Shown piece after piece: positions 1-9,277 of a stretch of DNA of 64,000 nt (within the stretch, counting starts at the first letter, position 1; each line of letters starts with the position of its first letter). Origin of the DNA: Fibrobacter succinogenes (GTDB lineage: Bacteria; Fibrobacterota; Fibrobacteria; Fibrobacterales; Fibrobacteraceae). The translations under genes and the position numbers were made by a program. Location of the stretch: contig CACWJY010000002.1 of assembly GCA_902761355.1 (NCBI GenBank), positions 1-64,000 on the forward strand, read 5' to 3'. The notes under the pieces are model-generated. The model was not told the origin of the DNA. It did not search any database and saw only the letters and a list, made by a program, of their open reading frames with translations.

Positions 1-277
1 GGATTTGCCGAAATGGTTCGGCGACGATATTTCGAAGCTGAACGTGATTGTGGGGCTGGATCTTTCGTACAACGGTTCGGTGCTTGCGAAGGAGGGCACG
101 GGCTACCTGCTCACTTTCGACGGCCTTGTGGATACGAGCCGCAGTTCGCGCCTGTGCTTCAGGCCGCTCATGCCCGAGCTCACCACCAACATGTACATCA
201 TTTGGCGGCGGGGCCAGCAGTTCACGCGGGCGGGGGAACATTTCCTCGACACGCTCCGGCACGTGCTGGGGGAATAA
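1..277 (+). CDS. LysR-family transcriptional regulator, C-terminal fragment
   Basis: This is the last ~91 codons of a gene that begins before the window; the frame enters at base 2 and stops with TAA at 275-277. The visible part has the pattern of the second half of a LysR substrate-binding domain: a GLDLSYNGSVLAKEGTGYLLTF-like strand/helix region, a short 'RPLMPE' segment, then a strand ending in a long helix (FTRAGEHFLDTLRHVL). No DNA-binding domain is visible, so the family call rests on the C-terminal fold alone. The acetyltransferase gene follows 19 bases downstream on the same strand and may be co-transcribed. The effector and targets cannot be inferred. Confidence 0.65.
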   Translation, partial: DLPKWFGDDISKLNVIVGLDLSYNGSVLAKEGTGYLLTFDGLVDTSRSSRLCFRPLMPELTTNMYIIWRRGQQFTRAGEHFLDTLRHVLGE

Positions 278-296
278 AAAAAAGGAGATTATTCTC

Positions 297-785
297 ATGC
301 TTAAAATTGAAGAATATAGTACAAAGTATATCAACGACGCGATTGAAATCTGGAACGATATTGTTGAAGACGGCATCGCGTTTCCGCAAATGGAATTGCT
401 TGACCCGCAGACGGGAGACGAGTTTTTCAAGTCGCAGTCATTCACAGGCATCGCTATCGATGCGGACTCTGGCGAGGTCGTGGGGCTGTACATTCTCCAC
501 CCGAACAATGTCGGGCGCTGCGGGCATATTTCGAATGCGAGCTATGCGGTCAAGAAGAACAAGCGCGGTCAGCATATCGGTGAATTTCTCGTGAAGGATT
601 GCCTCGCGAAGGCAAAGGAAATCGGCTTCAGAATTTTGCAGTTCAATGCGGTTGTCGCGACAAATACGTCTGCACTCAAACTCTACAAAAAGCTCGGATT
701 TACGCAGCTAGGCGTAATCCCCAAAGGCTTCTTGCTCAAAGACGGGAACTACGAAGATATCATCCCGCATTATATTGAACTTTAA
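297..785 (+). CDS. GNAT-family N-acetyltransferase
   Basis: A 162-residue single-domain protein of the usual GNAT length. It transfers an acetyl group from acetyl-CoA to an amine; the substrate is unknown. Visible family features are the central strand (VVGLYILHPNN), the pyrophosphate-binding loop RGQHIG around residue 96, and the late motif TSALKLYKKLGF before the last strands. The open frame extends upstream, but the ATG at 297 is chosen because AAGGAG lies about 8 bases before it and the upstream codons overlap the LysR gene in another frame. The 3' end overlaps the convergent antiporter gene by 26 bases. Confidence 0.85.
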   Translation: MLKIEEYSTKYINDAIEIWNDIVEDGIAFPQMELLDPQTGDEFFKSQSFTGIAIDADSGEVVGLYILHPNNVGRCGHISNASYAVKKNKRGQHIGEFLVKDCLAKAKEIGFRILQFNAVVATNTSALKLYKKLGFTQLGVIPKGFLLKDGNYEDIIPHYIEL

Positions 786-2055
786 AACGGTTGTGCGCCA
801 GCAATCTGGTGATAGGCAACAAATATAAGAAACACGCGCAAAAGACAGATGAAGACGGAGCCTGCGCAGCCACAAGCACTATTGTCGTTGCGACAGACCA
901 CGGTACAAGAGCAATCACCGTCACGGCAGAATCGTAAAGATCTAACGCATGGCTCTCGCGGCAACCAGGTGATTCATCTGTCGGTGACGTCAGTTGGTGC
1001 GTCAAAACAATCGTCAAAGTTTGATTGCATGTCACGCAGGCCACCAACACAGACGTAGCGAGCTTAGACACAAAAGGATTTGTACAGGATTCTATTTTTT
1101 GAATCTTTGATTTCAGCGAATCAAGCAGTCGCGTTTCCTTGAAGATTCCCCCATAACACCCTGCGATGACGACAATGGTAAAAACATTCACCATCGACAA
1201 AATTCCACCGCCATTTACCATTTGATTCAGTTCAGGGACACCTGCACGATAGCCAAAGACAAGCATTTTTAAAATTTCTTGCAACATACAATTTTCAACA
1301 ACGAAGGCTATCACGAACGCACTCATTGCGCTACATAAAAGCACAAGCCAAGAGCGCAACCGCAAAACCGAAAGCACAATCATCAAAATCGCAGGAACAA
1401 AGCCCCACCATGAAAGCGTAAATTTCAACGAGAACAGCGTACGCACGCTCTCAGCAGAAAAAGCACTTTTCGATTCATCTAAAACAAATCCCGCAACAAG
1501 GTAAATCACACAACTCAACAACAGCGGAAGCCAAGTCGTTCTGAGCATGTTGCGGACATTCCGATAAATGTCGGTTCCTGTAATATTTGCGGTCAGAAGA
1601 GCCATCGAAGAAATCGGAGAAAGCCGATTGCCAAAGTATGCCCCCGAAAGAATCGCTCCGCCCGTCCACATGGGGCTTATGCCTAGGGACTGAGCCGAAG
1701 TCGCACAGATGACCCCCATCGTAGCCGCAGTACCAAGCGAAGTTCCCGTCAAAAGCGACATTGCGCAATTCAGAAGAAACGTCACAAGAATAAAGCTTTG
1801 TGGGTGAATTAAATGCGTTGCGCAACTCACAATAACAGGAATTGTACCACTTGCACGCCAAAGAGAGGTCAAGACGCCCACAAGTACAAACAAAATCAAC
1901 AAGCCGCGGGTTGTTTTGATGCCGCGAGCGCACATCCCGAGTATTTGCGAAAATGAAAAAGAACGTCTTTTAGCAAGCCCGACGAGAATGCACAAGCCCG
2001 ACAAAAGCGCAAGAATCATTTTAAAATTCAATAAATTCCAAATCACGGCGCCCAA
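760..2055 (-). CDS. Na+/H+ antiporter, NhaC-like
   Basis: A very hydrophobic protein of about 431 residues with around ten predicted membrane segments, in the range of NhaC antiporters, which exchange sodium for protons across the inner membrane. Family-like features are the glycine/threonine-rich segment FLLNCAMSLLTGTSLGTAATMG and the later conserved-looking stretch SKLATSVLVACVTCNQTLTIVL. The start is uncertain: TTG at 2055 gives 431 residues, ATG at 2019 gives 419, and neither has a clear Shine-Dalgarno sequence. It lies 38 bases after bioD on the same strand, so it may be read from the biotin transcript. Which cation or metabolite it carries is not shown by the sequence. Confidence 0.72.
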   Translation of the reverse strand: MGAVIWNLLNFKMILALLSGLCILVGLAKRRSFSFSQILGMCARGIKTTRGLLILFVLVGVLTSLWRASGTIPVIVSCATHLIHPQSFILVTFLLNCAMSLLTGTSLGTAATMGVICATSAQSLGISPMWTGGAILSGAYFGNRLSPISSMALLTANITGTDIYRNVRNMLRTTWLPLLLSCVIYLVAGFVLDESKSAFSAESVRTLFSLKFTLSWWGFVPAILMIVLSVLRLRSWLVLLCSAMSAFVIAFVVENCMLQEILKMLVFGYRAGVPELNQMVNGGGILSMVNVFTIVVIAGCYGGIFKETRLLDSLKSKIQKIESCTNPFVSKLATSVLVACVTCNQTLTIVLTHQLTSPTDESPGCRESHALDLYDSAVTVIALVPWSVATTIVLVAAQAPSSSVFCACFLYLLPITRLLAHNRFKVQYNAG

Positions 2056-2093
2056 ATAAAAAAATGTAAGTGAAAAAAATGCCTAAAATCGTA

Positions 2094-2759
2094 TCAGAAC
2101 GGTTGCACACCTAAATCAGCGTCACCATCTTTGACTTTCGCAAGGATCTCGAGTCCCGTCAGGTCTTGCATCATGCGGATATTGTCATCTTCCATTTCCA
2201 GGTTACCACTGGAGCCGTAACGATTCACGATGAGCCCGCGAATGTCTAGGCCGCGGCTACGAGCATATTCTACCGTGAGCACGCAGGCGTTAATGGAGCC
2301 GAGCGCCGCCGTCGTCACCACAAGAATCGGGAAATTCACGGTCTTGATAATGTCTTCGAGGAAAACCTTCTGGTCATCATAGCGGATGGGGCAAATGATA
2401 CCCCCGCTACCTTCGGCAAAAATGAATTCGTGGCGGGAACAGGCAGCGTTAAAGTCCGCCTGAACTTTCGTAAGTTCAACGGGATTTTCCTCTTTGCGGG
2501 CAGCAAGATGCGGAGAAACAGCCTCTTTATAGACATAGCTCACCAGCTGTTCTTGCGAATCAGAAAGATTTGCAATGCGTTTCACATAGTCAGCGTCACC
2601 GGCGACCCATTTGCCGTCGCGGAATTCAGCGCCACTGAGGGCGGCCTTGTAGTAGCCCGCATCGATACCAGAATCACGCCACTTTTTAACGAGAAGGGCG
2701 GTCACAAAAGTTTTACCGACATCGGTCCCTGTTGCTGTAACGAAATATCCCGTATTCAT
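2094..2759 (-). CDS. bioD: Dethiobiotin synthetase
   Basis: BioD closes the ureido ring of dethiobiotin from 7,8-diaminononanoate, CO2 and ATP in the cytoplasm. The 221-residue length is normal for the family. The N-terminus carries the P-loop GTDVGKTF (residues 11-18), followed by the substrate lysine region YYKAALSG, and FAEGSGGI matches the family's 'vEGAGG' segment. It overlaps bioF by four bases (start ATG at 2759 inside the bioF stop region), so it is the third gene of the bioW-bioF-bioD operon and translationally coupled. Confidence 0.93.
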   Translation of the reverse strand: MNTGYFVTATGTDVGKTFVTALLVKKWRDSGIDAGYYKAALSGAEFRDGKWVAGDADYVKRIANLSDSQEQLVSYVYKEAVSPHLAARKEENPVELTKVQADFNAACSRHEFIFAEGSGGIICPIRYDDQKVFLEDIIKTVNFPILVVTTAALGSINACVLTVEYARSRGLDIRGLIVNRYGSSGNLEMEDDNIRMMQDLTGLEILAKVKDGDADLGVQPF

Positions 2760-3970
2760 ACACCCTCTTTTACCGCCTGCGCAATTATGGACGCAGCGGT
2801 TTGAAGTTGTTCTCGCGTATGTGTTGCCATCAGGCTTGCGCGCAAGCGGGCCTGCCCCTTGGCGACCGTCGGATAGCGAATCGCAGGAATCAGGATTCCC
2901 TGTTCCTGAAGCTTCGCAGAAATCTGCATCGCCTTCGCTTCGTCACCGATGACAATCGGCACAATCGCCGAAAGAGACTGTTCTACATTCACGCCTTCGC
3001 GTTGCAGGGCTTCGCAGAAAAATTTCACGTTATCGCGCAGATTTTGAACGCGTTCAGGATGCGTATCGATATAGCGCAAGTTGTTGCAAGCGGCAGCGGC
3101 AACGGCAGGAGCCATCGCCGTCGTAAAAATAAAGCTGCGAGACTTGTTTTTTAAGAATTCCGTCAACTGCTTCGGGCCCGCCACGAAGCCGCCTTCGGCG
3201 GCGACGGCTTTGCTCAATGTTCCTACGGTTACATCGGCGTGAGCACAGCCGTAGTGCTCGGCAAGTCCGCGCCCGGTCTTGCCGAGCACGCCCGTAGCGT
3301 GGGCTTCATCAATCATCAAGAGACAATCATTTTCTTTCGCAATACGCATGAGTTCCGGCAGATTCGCGAGGTCGCCATCCATACTGAAAACAGCATCGGT
3401 CACGATGAGTTTGCGAGGGGCCGGCGATGCGGACTCGCCCGCTCTAGATTTATCCGCTTCTTGAATCACCCGCTGCAAATCCGCCATATCGTTATGCTTA
3501 TAGACAAAGCACTTGGCGCGAGAAAGGCGAATCCCATCGATAATGCTGGCGTGGTTCAGTTCATCGCTAAAAATAAAGTCATTCTTGCCGCACAAAGCCG
3601 AAATCGTGCCGACATTCGCCATGTAGCCCGTATTGAACGTAATGGCGGATTCTTCGCCCTTGAATTTGGCGATAAATTCTTCCAGTTCCTGATGCGGAGT
3701 CTTGTTGCCCGTCGTAAGACGAGCGCCGCCGCTACCTGTACCCCACTCCAAAACGGCCTGGGCCATCGCCTGCTTAAGTTCATCGATGTTTGCCAAATCC
3801 AGGTAAGAATTGGACGCCAGCAGAATCTGTTCCTGCGAAACGCCGTCGGGCATGCGGATTTTCACACGCAACGATTCAGGCGTTTCCATCAAGCGCATCG
3901 AGCGGTAAGTGTTGTTCGCCCGTGCCGTTTCCAAAGCGTCTTTCGTAAAAATGTCAAGAATGCGACTCAT
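2756..3970 (-). CDS. bioF: 8-amino-7-oxononanoate synthase
   Basis: A 404-residue fold-type I PLP enzyme that condenses pimeloyl-CoA with L-alanine to 8-amino-7-oxononanoate. Visible signatures are the substrate-loop SNSYLDLA, TGSGGARLTTG, the aspartate of LLMIDEAHATGVLG that pairs with the PLP nitrogen, and the Schiff-base lysine in GTLSKAVAAEGG. Closely related alpha-oxoamine synthases (KBL, HemA) share these, but the position between bioW and bioD settles the assignment. It overlaps the end of bioW by four bases and the start of bioD by four bases, showing a tightly packed operon. Confidence 0.94.
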   Translation of the reverse strand: MSRILDIFTKDALETARANNTYRSMRLMETPESLRVKIRMPDGVSQEQILLASNSYLDLANIDELKQAMAQAVLEWGTGSGGARLTTGNKTPHQELEEFIAKFKGEESAITFNTGYMANVGTISALCGKNDFIFSDELNHASIIDGIRLSRAKCFVYKHNDMADLQRVIQEADKSRAGESASPAPRKLIVTDAVFSMDGDLANLPELMRIAKENDCLLMIDEAHATGVLGKTGRGLAEHYGCAHADVTVGTLSKAVAAEGGFVAGPKQLTEFLKNKSRSFIFTTAMAPAVAAAACNNLRYIDTHPERVQNLRDNVKFFCEALQREGVNVEQSLSAIVPIVIGDEAKAMQISAKLQEQGILIPAIRYPTVAKGQARLRASLMATHTREQLQTAASIIAQAVKEGV

Positions 3971-4770
3971 GCTCCGACATCCACCAAAACTTTTTTCTTT
4001 TGCAAGTACTCAATGCATTCTTCGGCAGAGGCCTTGCGCGAATCAAACAGGAAAATACGGCCTCCGTTTTCGTCGCCCATTTCCTTCATCTTCATGATGC
4101 GCACATAGCCAAGTTCCTTGCTCGCGACATAGCCCGTCACGTAATTCGGGTCATCACTCACACAGAATTCAGCCACCATTCCGGGCGCATTCGCCACCTT
4201 GGTTGCAAGTACAATCGCTTCGTTAAAATGATTCTTGCAACCATCAACTTCGCTTGAACGCAACGCATCCATGTAAGTCGCACGCACACCGCGTTCGTGG
4301 TCAGGTTCCAGACGCTCGCCCGTCGCGACATCGTACAGCATCGCACCACGCATCGGGAAAGTTGCACGCAAGAGTTCTGGCAAATTTGTGGCGAAATTTT
4401 GAAGTTCCGCATTTTCACACGTTCCCTTCGGCAAGCTCAGGGAACTTTCTTTATGAACATCCATCACAGCTTTACTAACCAAGCCAAAAGCCTTCTCAAG
4501 GCCCTCTTGCCACGATTCTACATCAACCCGCGTCACAGGCAAGGCCTTCAAAACCTGGATATCGCTTTCGCAAACTTTTTCAATTTTCACATTGATAAAA
4601 TCTGGGTCACCCTTGGAATGTGTCATGGCACGGCGCACCATCGCCGTACACACTGCTTCTACGGAATCCCGGCCCACGATGCGTTCTGCACCAGAAATAT
4701 GCTGTTCGTGTTTCTGACCGCCTTCGCCTACTTGCTGCGAAGCACGCATTTTTAAACTGTAATAATCCAT
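3967..4770 (-). CDS. bioW: 6-carboxyhexanoate-CoA ligase (pimeloyl-CoA synthetase)
   Basis: BioW activates free pimelate with ATP and CoA to give pimeloyl-CoA, the first committed biotin precursor. The 267-residue size fits. The diagnostic N-terminal signature YYSLKMRAS followed by HISGAERIV (residues 24-32) is clear, and GYVASKELGYVRI and GGRIFLF in the C-terminal half are also family-like. Its presence means pimelate is made or imported as free acid and not through the BioC-BioH methyl-ester route; no bioC/bioH is seen here. First gene of bioW-bioF-bioD. Start ATG at 4770 has only a weak ribosome-binding site. No biotin-repressor operator was recognised upstream. Confidence 0.93.
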   Translation of the reverse strand: MDYYSLKMRASQQVGEGGQKHEQHISGAERIVGRDSVEAVCTAMVRRAMTHSKGDPDFINVKIEKVCESDIQVLKALPVTRVDVESWQEGLEKAFGLVSKAVMDVHKESSLSLPKGTCENAELQNFATNLPELLRATFPMRGAMLYDVATGERLEPDHERGVRATYMDALRSSEVDGCKNHFNEAIVLATKVANAPGMVAEFCVSDDPNYVTGYVASKELGYVRIMKMKEMGDENGGRIFLFDSRKASAEECIEYLQKKKVLVDVGA

Positions 4771-4878
4771 AAATGCCTACATTTGCGCACCACAATTTAG
4801 AAAAAGGCCTTCTTCTTTTTCTTTGAAAAGAATATATTTTAAAGGTAAAGGGAGTATTGATCTTTATTGGGAACCGAT

Positions 4879-6192
4879 ATGGACAATTGCAAACAATTTA
4901 TAGCAGACTTTCCGGTGAACTCTGCGGAGTTTTTCAAAGCTATAACTTACGCCACAACTGAACTGTATATTTCGATGCATGAACTTGATCTTGAGGATCA
5001 AACCGCGTTTCCTCTCAAGACCAACGAATTCATCGATAAGTTTATGAAATGCGGTAACACCTTACAAGAAAGCATCACCAATATCATGGTGAATCTTGCA
5101 TGTCCAGAAAGCGTAGAAACCATCAAGAATTTTACGATTCTTTCTACATTACCGGAACGTCTGAAAAATACAAATGTCATTTCAGAAATTTTTCATGGAA
5201 AGATTCACGGTTGGAGCAAGGCGATGTTTGTTCGCATTGGCGACGAAAAGCCACTACGTCGAGTCCTGTACGTTGTCGAAAACGTGAATGCGCAAATGAC
5301 AAAGCTGGAACAAGAGAAAGAGCTCTTGGAGCAGAACCGCAAACAACAAAATATGATCAATGCGCTCATGAACGGATACGCCTCTGTAGTCGGAGTTGAT
5401 TTTGTCACAGAAAAGGTGGAATTTTTCCGCACAAGCGATCGAATCAAAAGTGCTCTTGGCTTCATGAAAGAACCGCCTCCGTTCAAGATCCTTGTTGAAA
5501 AACTTATCAATACGGCTGTACACGAAGAGGATCGAAAAAGTATCCGAGAAGTGGCTGATGAGTCCTATATTAAGGAATACTTGCCAGTTGGAAATAGTTT
5601 GTCAAAAATATTTCACAACGAAGTCGGCCAATATGTTGAAATGAAAATTGTGCGAACCGGCGAAGAAACAACCGTGTTCGGTTTCACCGACAAAAATAAC
5701 GAAATCACGGAAATAAACGATAAAATCTACAGGGATTCGTTGACTCAAGTGATGAACCGCAAGTATTTTGATGATAAACTATCATCGCGTAATAGTCAAG
5801 CCGTCGTAATGGCTGATATTGACTTTTTCAAAGATGTTAATGACAATTACGGCCACCAGTGTGGTGATGCCGCCCTTGCTGCCGTTGCATCGATACTGAA
5901 TTCATCTGTTCGTAATTTGGACCGTGTAGTACGTTATGGTGGCGACGAATTTTTAATCTCGTTCAAGGGTATTACTCATGAAGTGCTGAGAAACAGACTT
6001 GAACAGATGCGCGCTCGGGCAGAAAAAATTAAACTGCAAGATTACCCTGATGTAAAGTTAACCATGAGCTTTGGCGGAACATTCGGAGACGGAATTGTTT
6101 CAGACATGCTCTCTTTTGCCGACAAGGCGCTTTACGTATCAAAGAAAAAACGGAACTGCGTCACCTTAGTTCCGTTTGAAGAAAAAAATTAG
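4879..6192 (+). CDS. Diguanylate cyclase with PAS-like N-terminal region (GGDEF protein)
   Basis: Cytoplasmic protein of 437 residues; no signal peptide or membrane segment. The C-terminal GGDEF domain makes cyclic di-GMP from two GTP: metal-binding DIDFFKDVND, NYGHQCGD, and an intact GGDEF at about residues 354-358. An RxxD inhibitory site (RNLD) lies exactly five residues before it, so product feedback is likely. The N-terminal ~250 residues look like two sensory, PAS-like units joined by a charged coiled coil (KLEQEKELLEQN). The ATG at 4879 is preferred over the upstream TTG at 4867 because GGGAA lies just before it. It sits between bioW and bioA, both divergent/convergent to it. Confidence 0.85.
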   Translation: MDNCKQFIADFPVNSAEFFKAITYATTELYISMHELDLEDQTAFPLKTNEFIDKFMKCGNTLQESITNIMVNLACPESVETIKNFTILSTLPERLKNTNVISEIFHGKIHGWSKAMFVRIGDEKPLRRVLYVVENVNAQMTKLEQEKELLEQNRKQQNMINALMNGYASVVGVDFVTEKVEFFRTSDRIKSALGFMKEPPPFKILVEKLINTAVHEEDRKSIREVADESYIKEYLPVGNSLSKIFHNEVGQYVEMKIVRTGEETTVFGFTDKNNEITEINDKIYRDSLTQVMNRKYFDDKLSSRNSQAVVMADIDFFKDVNDNYGHQCGDAALAAVASILNSSVRNLDRVVRYGGDEFLISFKGITHEVLRNRLEQMRARAEKIKLQDYPDVKLTMSFGGTFGDGIVSDMLSFADKALYVSKKKRNCVTLVPFEEKN

Positions 6193-6199
6193 GTCGTCT

Positions 6200-7510
6200 T
6201 TACTCGTGGAATTCGTCGTCGCCTTCAATGACAGGCGCGGGTTCGCATTCGCCAATTATCTTAATCGCTTCGCAAATGCGGTCAATTTCAGAATCGGTCG
6301 TAATGAGCGGAGGCATCGTGTAAACGTAATTGCAGAACGGACGCAGCCACACGCCAGTTTCGCGAATCACACGCAAGATATCGTCTGCACTTGGCTTTGC
6401 CTTGAGTTCCAAAACGCCAATTGCACCGAGCACACGTACGTCTGCCGCATTTTCAAGTGAACGAAGCGGTTCCAAATTCTGTTTCAGGCGTTTTTCTATC
6501 CGAGCAACAGATGCCCCATAATTGCGACTTTCAAACAGCGAAAGCGAAGCGATTCCCGCAGCACATGCTAACGGGTTTGCCATGTACGTCGGGCCATGCA
6601 TGAATGCAGGAATTTTGCTGTTCGTGATCGTTGCAGCCACCCGTTCAGACGCGACGCAGGCCGCCATCGTAATGCTCCCGCCCGTAAGCGCCTTGCCAAT
6701 ACACATAATATCCGGCTTAACGCCTGCATATTCCATCGCAAAACGCGGACCCGTGCGGTAAAACCCCGAAGCGATTTCGTCCAGAATCAACAGGATGCCG
6801 TAACGATTGCAAAGTTCGCGAAGCGCCTTCAGATAGCCTGCGCTATAAAGCCACATGCCGTTTCCGCCCTGAAACACGGGTTCGCAAATCACAGCAGCGA
6901 TTTCATCCTTGTGTTCCTCGACAACGCGTTCCATCGAAGCGAAATCCACCGGATTCCAAGCTTCGTCAAAGCGACAGTTCGGACGTTCCGCAAAATAATG
7001 ATGCGGCATGATTCCGCGGAAAAGCGTATGCATACCATCAGGATCAGAAAGCGCCATCGCGCCTGCGGTGTCGCCGTGGTAGCCGCCCTTCAAGGCAACC
7101 AACTTACAGCGCTCCGGGCGCGAGAGCGAATGCTGATACTGCACCGCCATCTTGGCGCTGCATTCCACGGCGATGCTTCCCGAATCCGCAAAGAAAATCT
7201 TGTCGAGACCTTCCGGCAAAAAATTCACTAACTTTTCGCCAAGTTCAATCGCAGGCTCGTGCGTAAAACCGCCAAACATCACATGGCACATCTTTTCGCT
7301 CTGTTTCTGAATTGCCTCGACGATTTCAGGGGCGTTATGTCCATGTGCCATGCACCACCAACTCGACACGGCATCAATCAGTTTTAAACCGTCGGCCGTT
7401 TCAATTGTCGTTCCATGAGCCGATTTCGCAAGGAACCTGGCCGGAGTATTTTTCAGCGCCGCATACGGGTGCCACAAATGCTCGCTATCAAAATCAAGTA
7501 GTTTTTTCAT
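6200..7510 (-). CDS. bioA: Adenosylmethionine-8-amino-7-oxononanoate aminotransferase
   Basis: BioA transfers the amino group of S-adenosylmethionine to 8-amino-7-oxononanoate, between the BioF and BioD steps. The 436-residue length is normal. Class III aminotransferase signatures are visible: HLWHPY at the N-terminus, SSWWCMAHGHN, KGGYHGDTAGAM, LILDEIASGFYRTG with the PLP-pairing aspartate, and the Schiff-base lysine in CIGKALTGG. The ATG at 7510 is used; a TTG six bases upstream (7516) sits better behind GAGGTG and is a real alternative. It is separated from bioWFD by a plus-strand GGDEF gene whose 3' end lies eight bases away. Confidence 0.93.
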   Translation of the reverse strand: MKKLLDFDSEHLWHPYAALKNTPARFLAKSAHGTTIETADGLKLIDAVSSWWCMAHGHNAPEIVEAIQKQSEKMCHVMFGGFTHEPAIELGEKLVNFLPEGLDKIFFADSGSIAVECSAKMAVQYQHSLSRPERCKLVALKGGYHGDTAGAMALSDPDGMHTLFRGIMPHHYFAERPNCRFDEAWNPVDFASMERVVEEHKDEIAAVICEPVFQGGNGMWLYSAGYLKALRELCNRYGILLILDEIASGFYRTGPRFAMEYAGVKPDIMCIGKALTGGSITMAACVASERVAATITNSKIPAFMHGPTYMANPLACAAGIASLSLFESRNYGASVARIEKRLKQNLEPLRSLENAADVRVLGAIGVLELKAKPSADDILRVIRETGVWLRPFCNYVYTMPPLITTDSEIDRICEAIKIIGECEPAPVIEGDDEFHE

Positions 7511-7640
7511 TTGCAACCAAATATAGCACCTCTTCCAAGCACATTTCAGTGTTCACAGTCACGGCTTTTTGCATAATGCGGCTGGCATCTTGAAGTTTGC
7601 CGCATTTTTATATAATTTAACGGAAAAACGGAGGGAGAAC

Positions 7641-9059
7641 ATGCTTATCCGCAAATCCAAATTCATCTTTATGGCAGGCATTGCCGCATTGTGCATTTCC
7701 TGCAGCGACGACAGCACCAGCATCAACGCAAGCGATTCCGCAGGCAAGAATGACGATGTAATCGCAGACAAAATCATTCCCGAAAACCCAAACATTGAAA
7801 CGGCAGATGGCGCCACCTTCGAAACCAAAGGCAAATATTCTAGCGAAATGGACGGTTTCGACGATTCAATGGTCGTTTACGACTCATACGAAGTCAAAAT
7901 GGCTCCCTCGCTCGACGCCGTCTATGGCAGCTCAGATGCGCCAATTGAAGTCGCTCCTGGCGGCGTTATCGACGAATATGTTCCTGCAGACCCCGCCCCC
8001 GGCGGTGACGGCGGATTTAACGGCAAAACTTATGGACTACTCACAGCCTCCGAATGGAACGATCTGGACAATTGGAATACCTGGGGAGAAATCTTGACAG
8101 GCGAATTTTCCGACAAAACAAGCTACTGGAAATTTTACCCGCACACACTCGTCGCCGTACGAGTTGTTGACGAAAACGGCTCCGGCTTAGCCAACGTTCC
8201 TGTAGAACTTATAAACCACGACAAGGTGGAATTCACCACCAAAACAGACAATACTGGCCATGCCTACTGCTGGATAAGATTGTTCGACGGCTTTACCGAA
8301 GAAGCCTTAAATAGCGAAGACTTTTCGTTAAAAATCAACGGCAAAGTGTCCGAAGACCCGGTCAAGTTGACCCTCAATTACGATGATTCGCTCAAAGTAA
8401 ACGTGATTACAAGCGATGCCAAGCAAGCTGACGCCAAGGCCGATGTCGCCTTTATCGTCGACGCCACCGGCTCCATGGGCGACGAAATTCGATTCCTTCA
8501 ATCAGACCTCAGCTACATTATAGATCACGCCTCTTCGGCAACCAACGTTGCATTACGTACGGCAGTCGTATTCTACCGTGACGAAGGCGACCAATACCTC
8601 ACCCGCGGCAAGGATTTTTCCACCGACGTCGCGAATACCCAGGCATTCATCGCTGAACAAAGCGCAAACGGCGGTGGTGACTACCCCGAAGCCGTACACT
8701 CCGCACTCGAAGCCACATTACAGAACTTCTCCTGGAACGAATCCGCACGCGCACGCATCGCATTCCTAATTCTTGACGCCCCCGCACACCACCAGGATGA
8801 CATTATAGAAAGCCTTCAAAGCTCCATCACCTTCTACGCCAAGAACGGCATTAAGCTTATTCCTGTAGCAGCTAGCGGCGTTGATAAGGACACAGAATCC
8901 ATGTTACGCTTCTTTGACTTAGCCACGGGCGGTACCTATGTATTCCTCACCGACGACAGCGGCATTGGTTATTCCCATATCGAGGCCTCTGTAGGCGATA
9001 CCGACGTAGAAAAGCTCGCCGACCTGATGTTACGGCTCATCAAGAAATATGTAGAATAA
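7641..9059 (+). CDS. Lipoprotein with von Willebrand factor A domain
   Basis: Exported protein of 472 residues. The N-terminus is a short hydrophobic signal ending in CISC-SDDS, a plausible though not ideal lipobox. After ~100 acidic, low-complexity residues there is an Ig-like/CNA-B-like unit (VRVVDENGSGLANVPVEL) and then a VWA domain starting with AFIVDATGSMGDEI, which carries a MIDAS-type metal site (DATGS in place of DxSxS). The later VWA part has YPEAVHSALEATL and FLILDAPAHH. VWA domains mostly mediate protein binding, so a surface adhesion or scaffold role is likely but not shown. GAGGGAG precedes the ATG. A terminator at 9121 closes the unit. Confidence 0.82.
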   Translation: MLIRKSKFIFMAGIAALCISCSDDSTSINASDSAGKNDDVIADKIIPENPNIETADGATFETKGKYSSEMDGFDDSMVVYDSYEVKMAPSLDAVYGSSDAPIEVAPGGVIDEYVPADPAPGGDGGFNGKTYGLLTASEWNDLDNWNTWGEILTGEFSDKTSYWKFYPHTLVAVRVVDENGSGLANVPVELINHDKVEFTTKTDNTGHAYCWIRLFDGFTEEALNSEDFSLKINGKVSEDPVKLTLNYDDSLKVNVITSDAKQADAKADVAFIVDATGSMGDEIRFLQSDLSYIIDHASSATNVALRTAVVFYRDEGDQYLTRGKDFSTDVANTQAFIAEQSANGGGDYPEAVHSALEATLQNFSWNESARARIAFLILDAPAHHQDDIIESLQSSITFYAKNGIKLIPVAASGVDKDTESMLRFFDLATGGTYVFLTDDSGIGYSHIEASVGDTDVEKLADLMLRLIKKYVE

Positions 9060-9120
9060 CAAGCTTTACAGATATTACATTTTCTGAATTCTCTTCCAAA
9101 TTTGTAAAATCAAAATTTGT

Positions 9121-9150
9121 AATCGCAGTTTAACAGGCTGCGATTTTTTC
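9121..9150 (+). terminator. Rho-independent terminator after the VWA lipoprotein gene
   Basis: An 8-base-pair stem (AATCGCAG at 9121-9128 with CTGCGATT at 9138-9145) is followed by a run of T. It separates the lipoprotein gene from the nitrogen-regulated glnK-amtB unit. Confidence 0.8.
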
Positions 9151-9215
9151 GTCTTTATAACATTTTTTGACTAAAAAAACATTGATTTTAAATCATTTTC
9201 GCCAATTTGAGTATT

Positions 9216-9232
9216 TTGGCACGCCTTTTGCA
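9216..9232 (+). promoter_or_regulatory. Sigma-54 (RpoN) -24/-12 promoter of glnK-amtB
   Basis: The sequence TTGGCACG-N4-TTGCA matches the sigma-54 consensus exactly, with the GG and GC elements at the right spacing. It lies about 46 bases before the glnK ATG, leaving a leader of roughly 35 bases. A 13-base palindrome, TGATTT-T-AAATCA (9183-9195), lies just upstream and could be an activator-binding site, but AT-rich palindromes are common by chance. The promoter predicts an NtrC-type activator and nitrogen-limitation control. Confidence 0.88.
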
Positions 9233-9277
9233 ATAGGTTGGGCAAAACAAGAAACAACCTCAACAAAGGATAGGAAC

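Noticed and set aside
4771..4878. Biotin-repressor operator or riboswitch upstream of bioW
   Set aside because: No BirA-type inverted repeat and no recognisable riboswitch structure in the 108-base gap.
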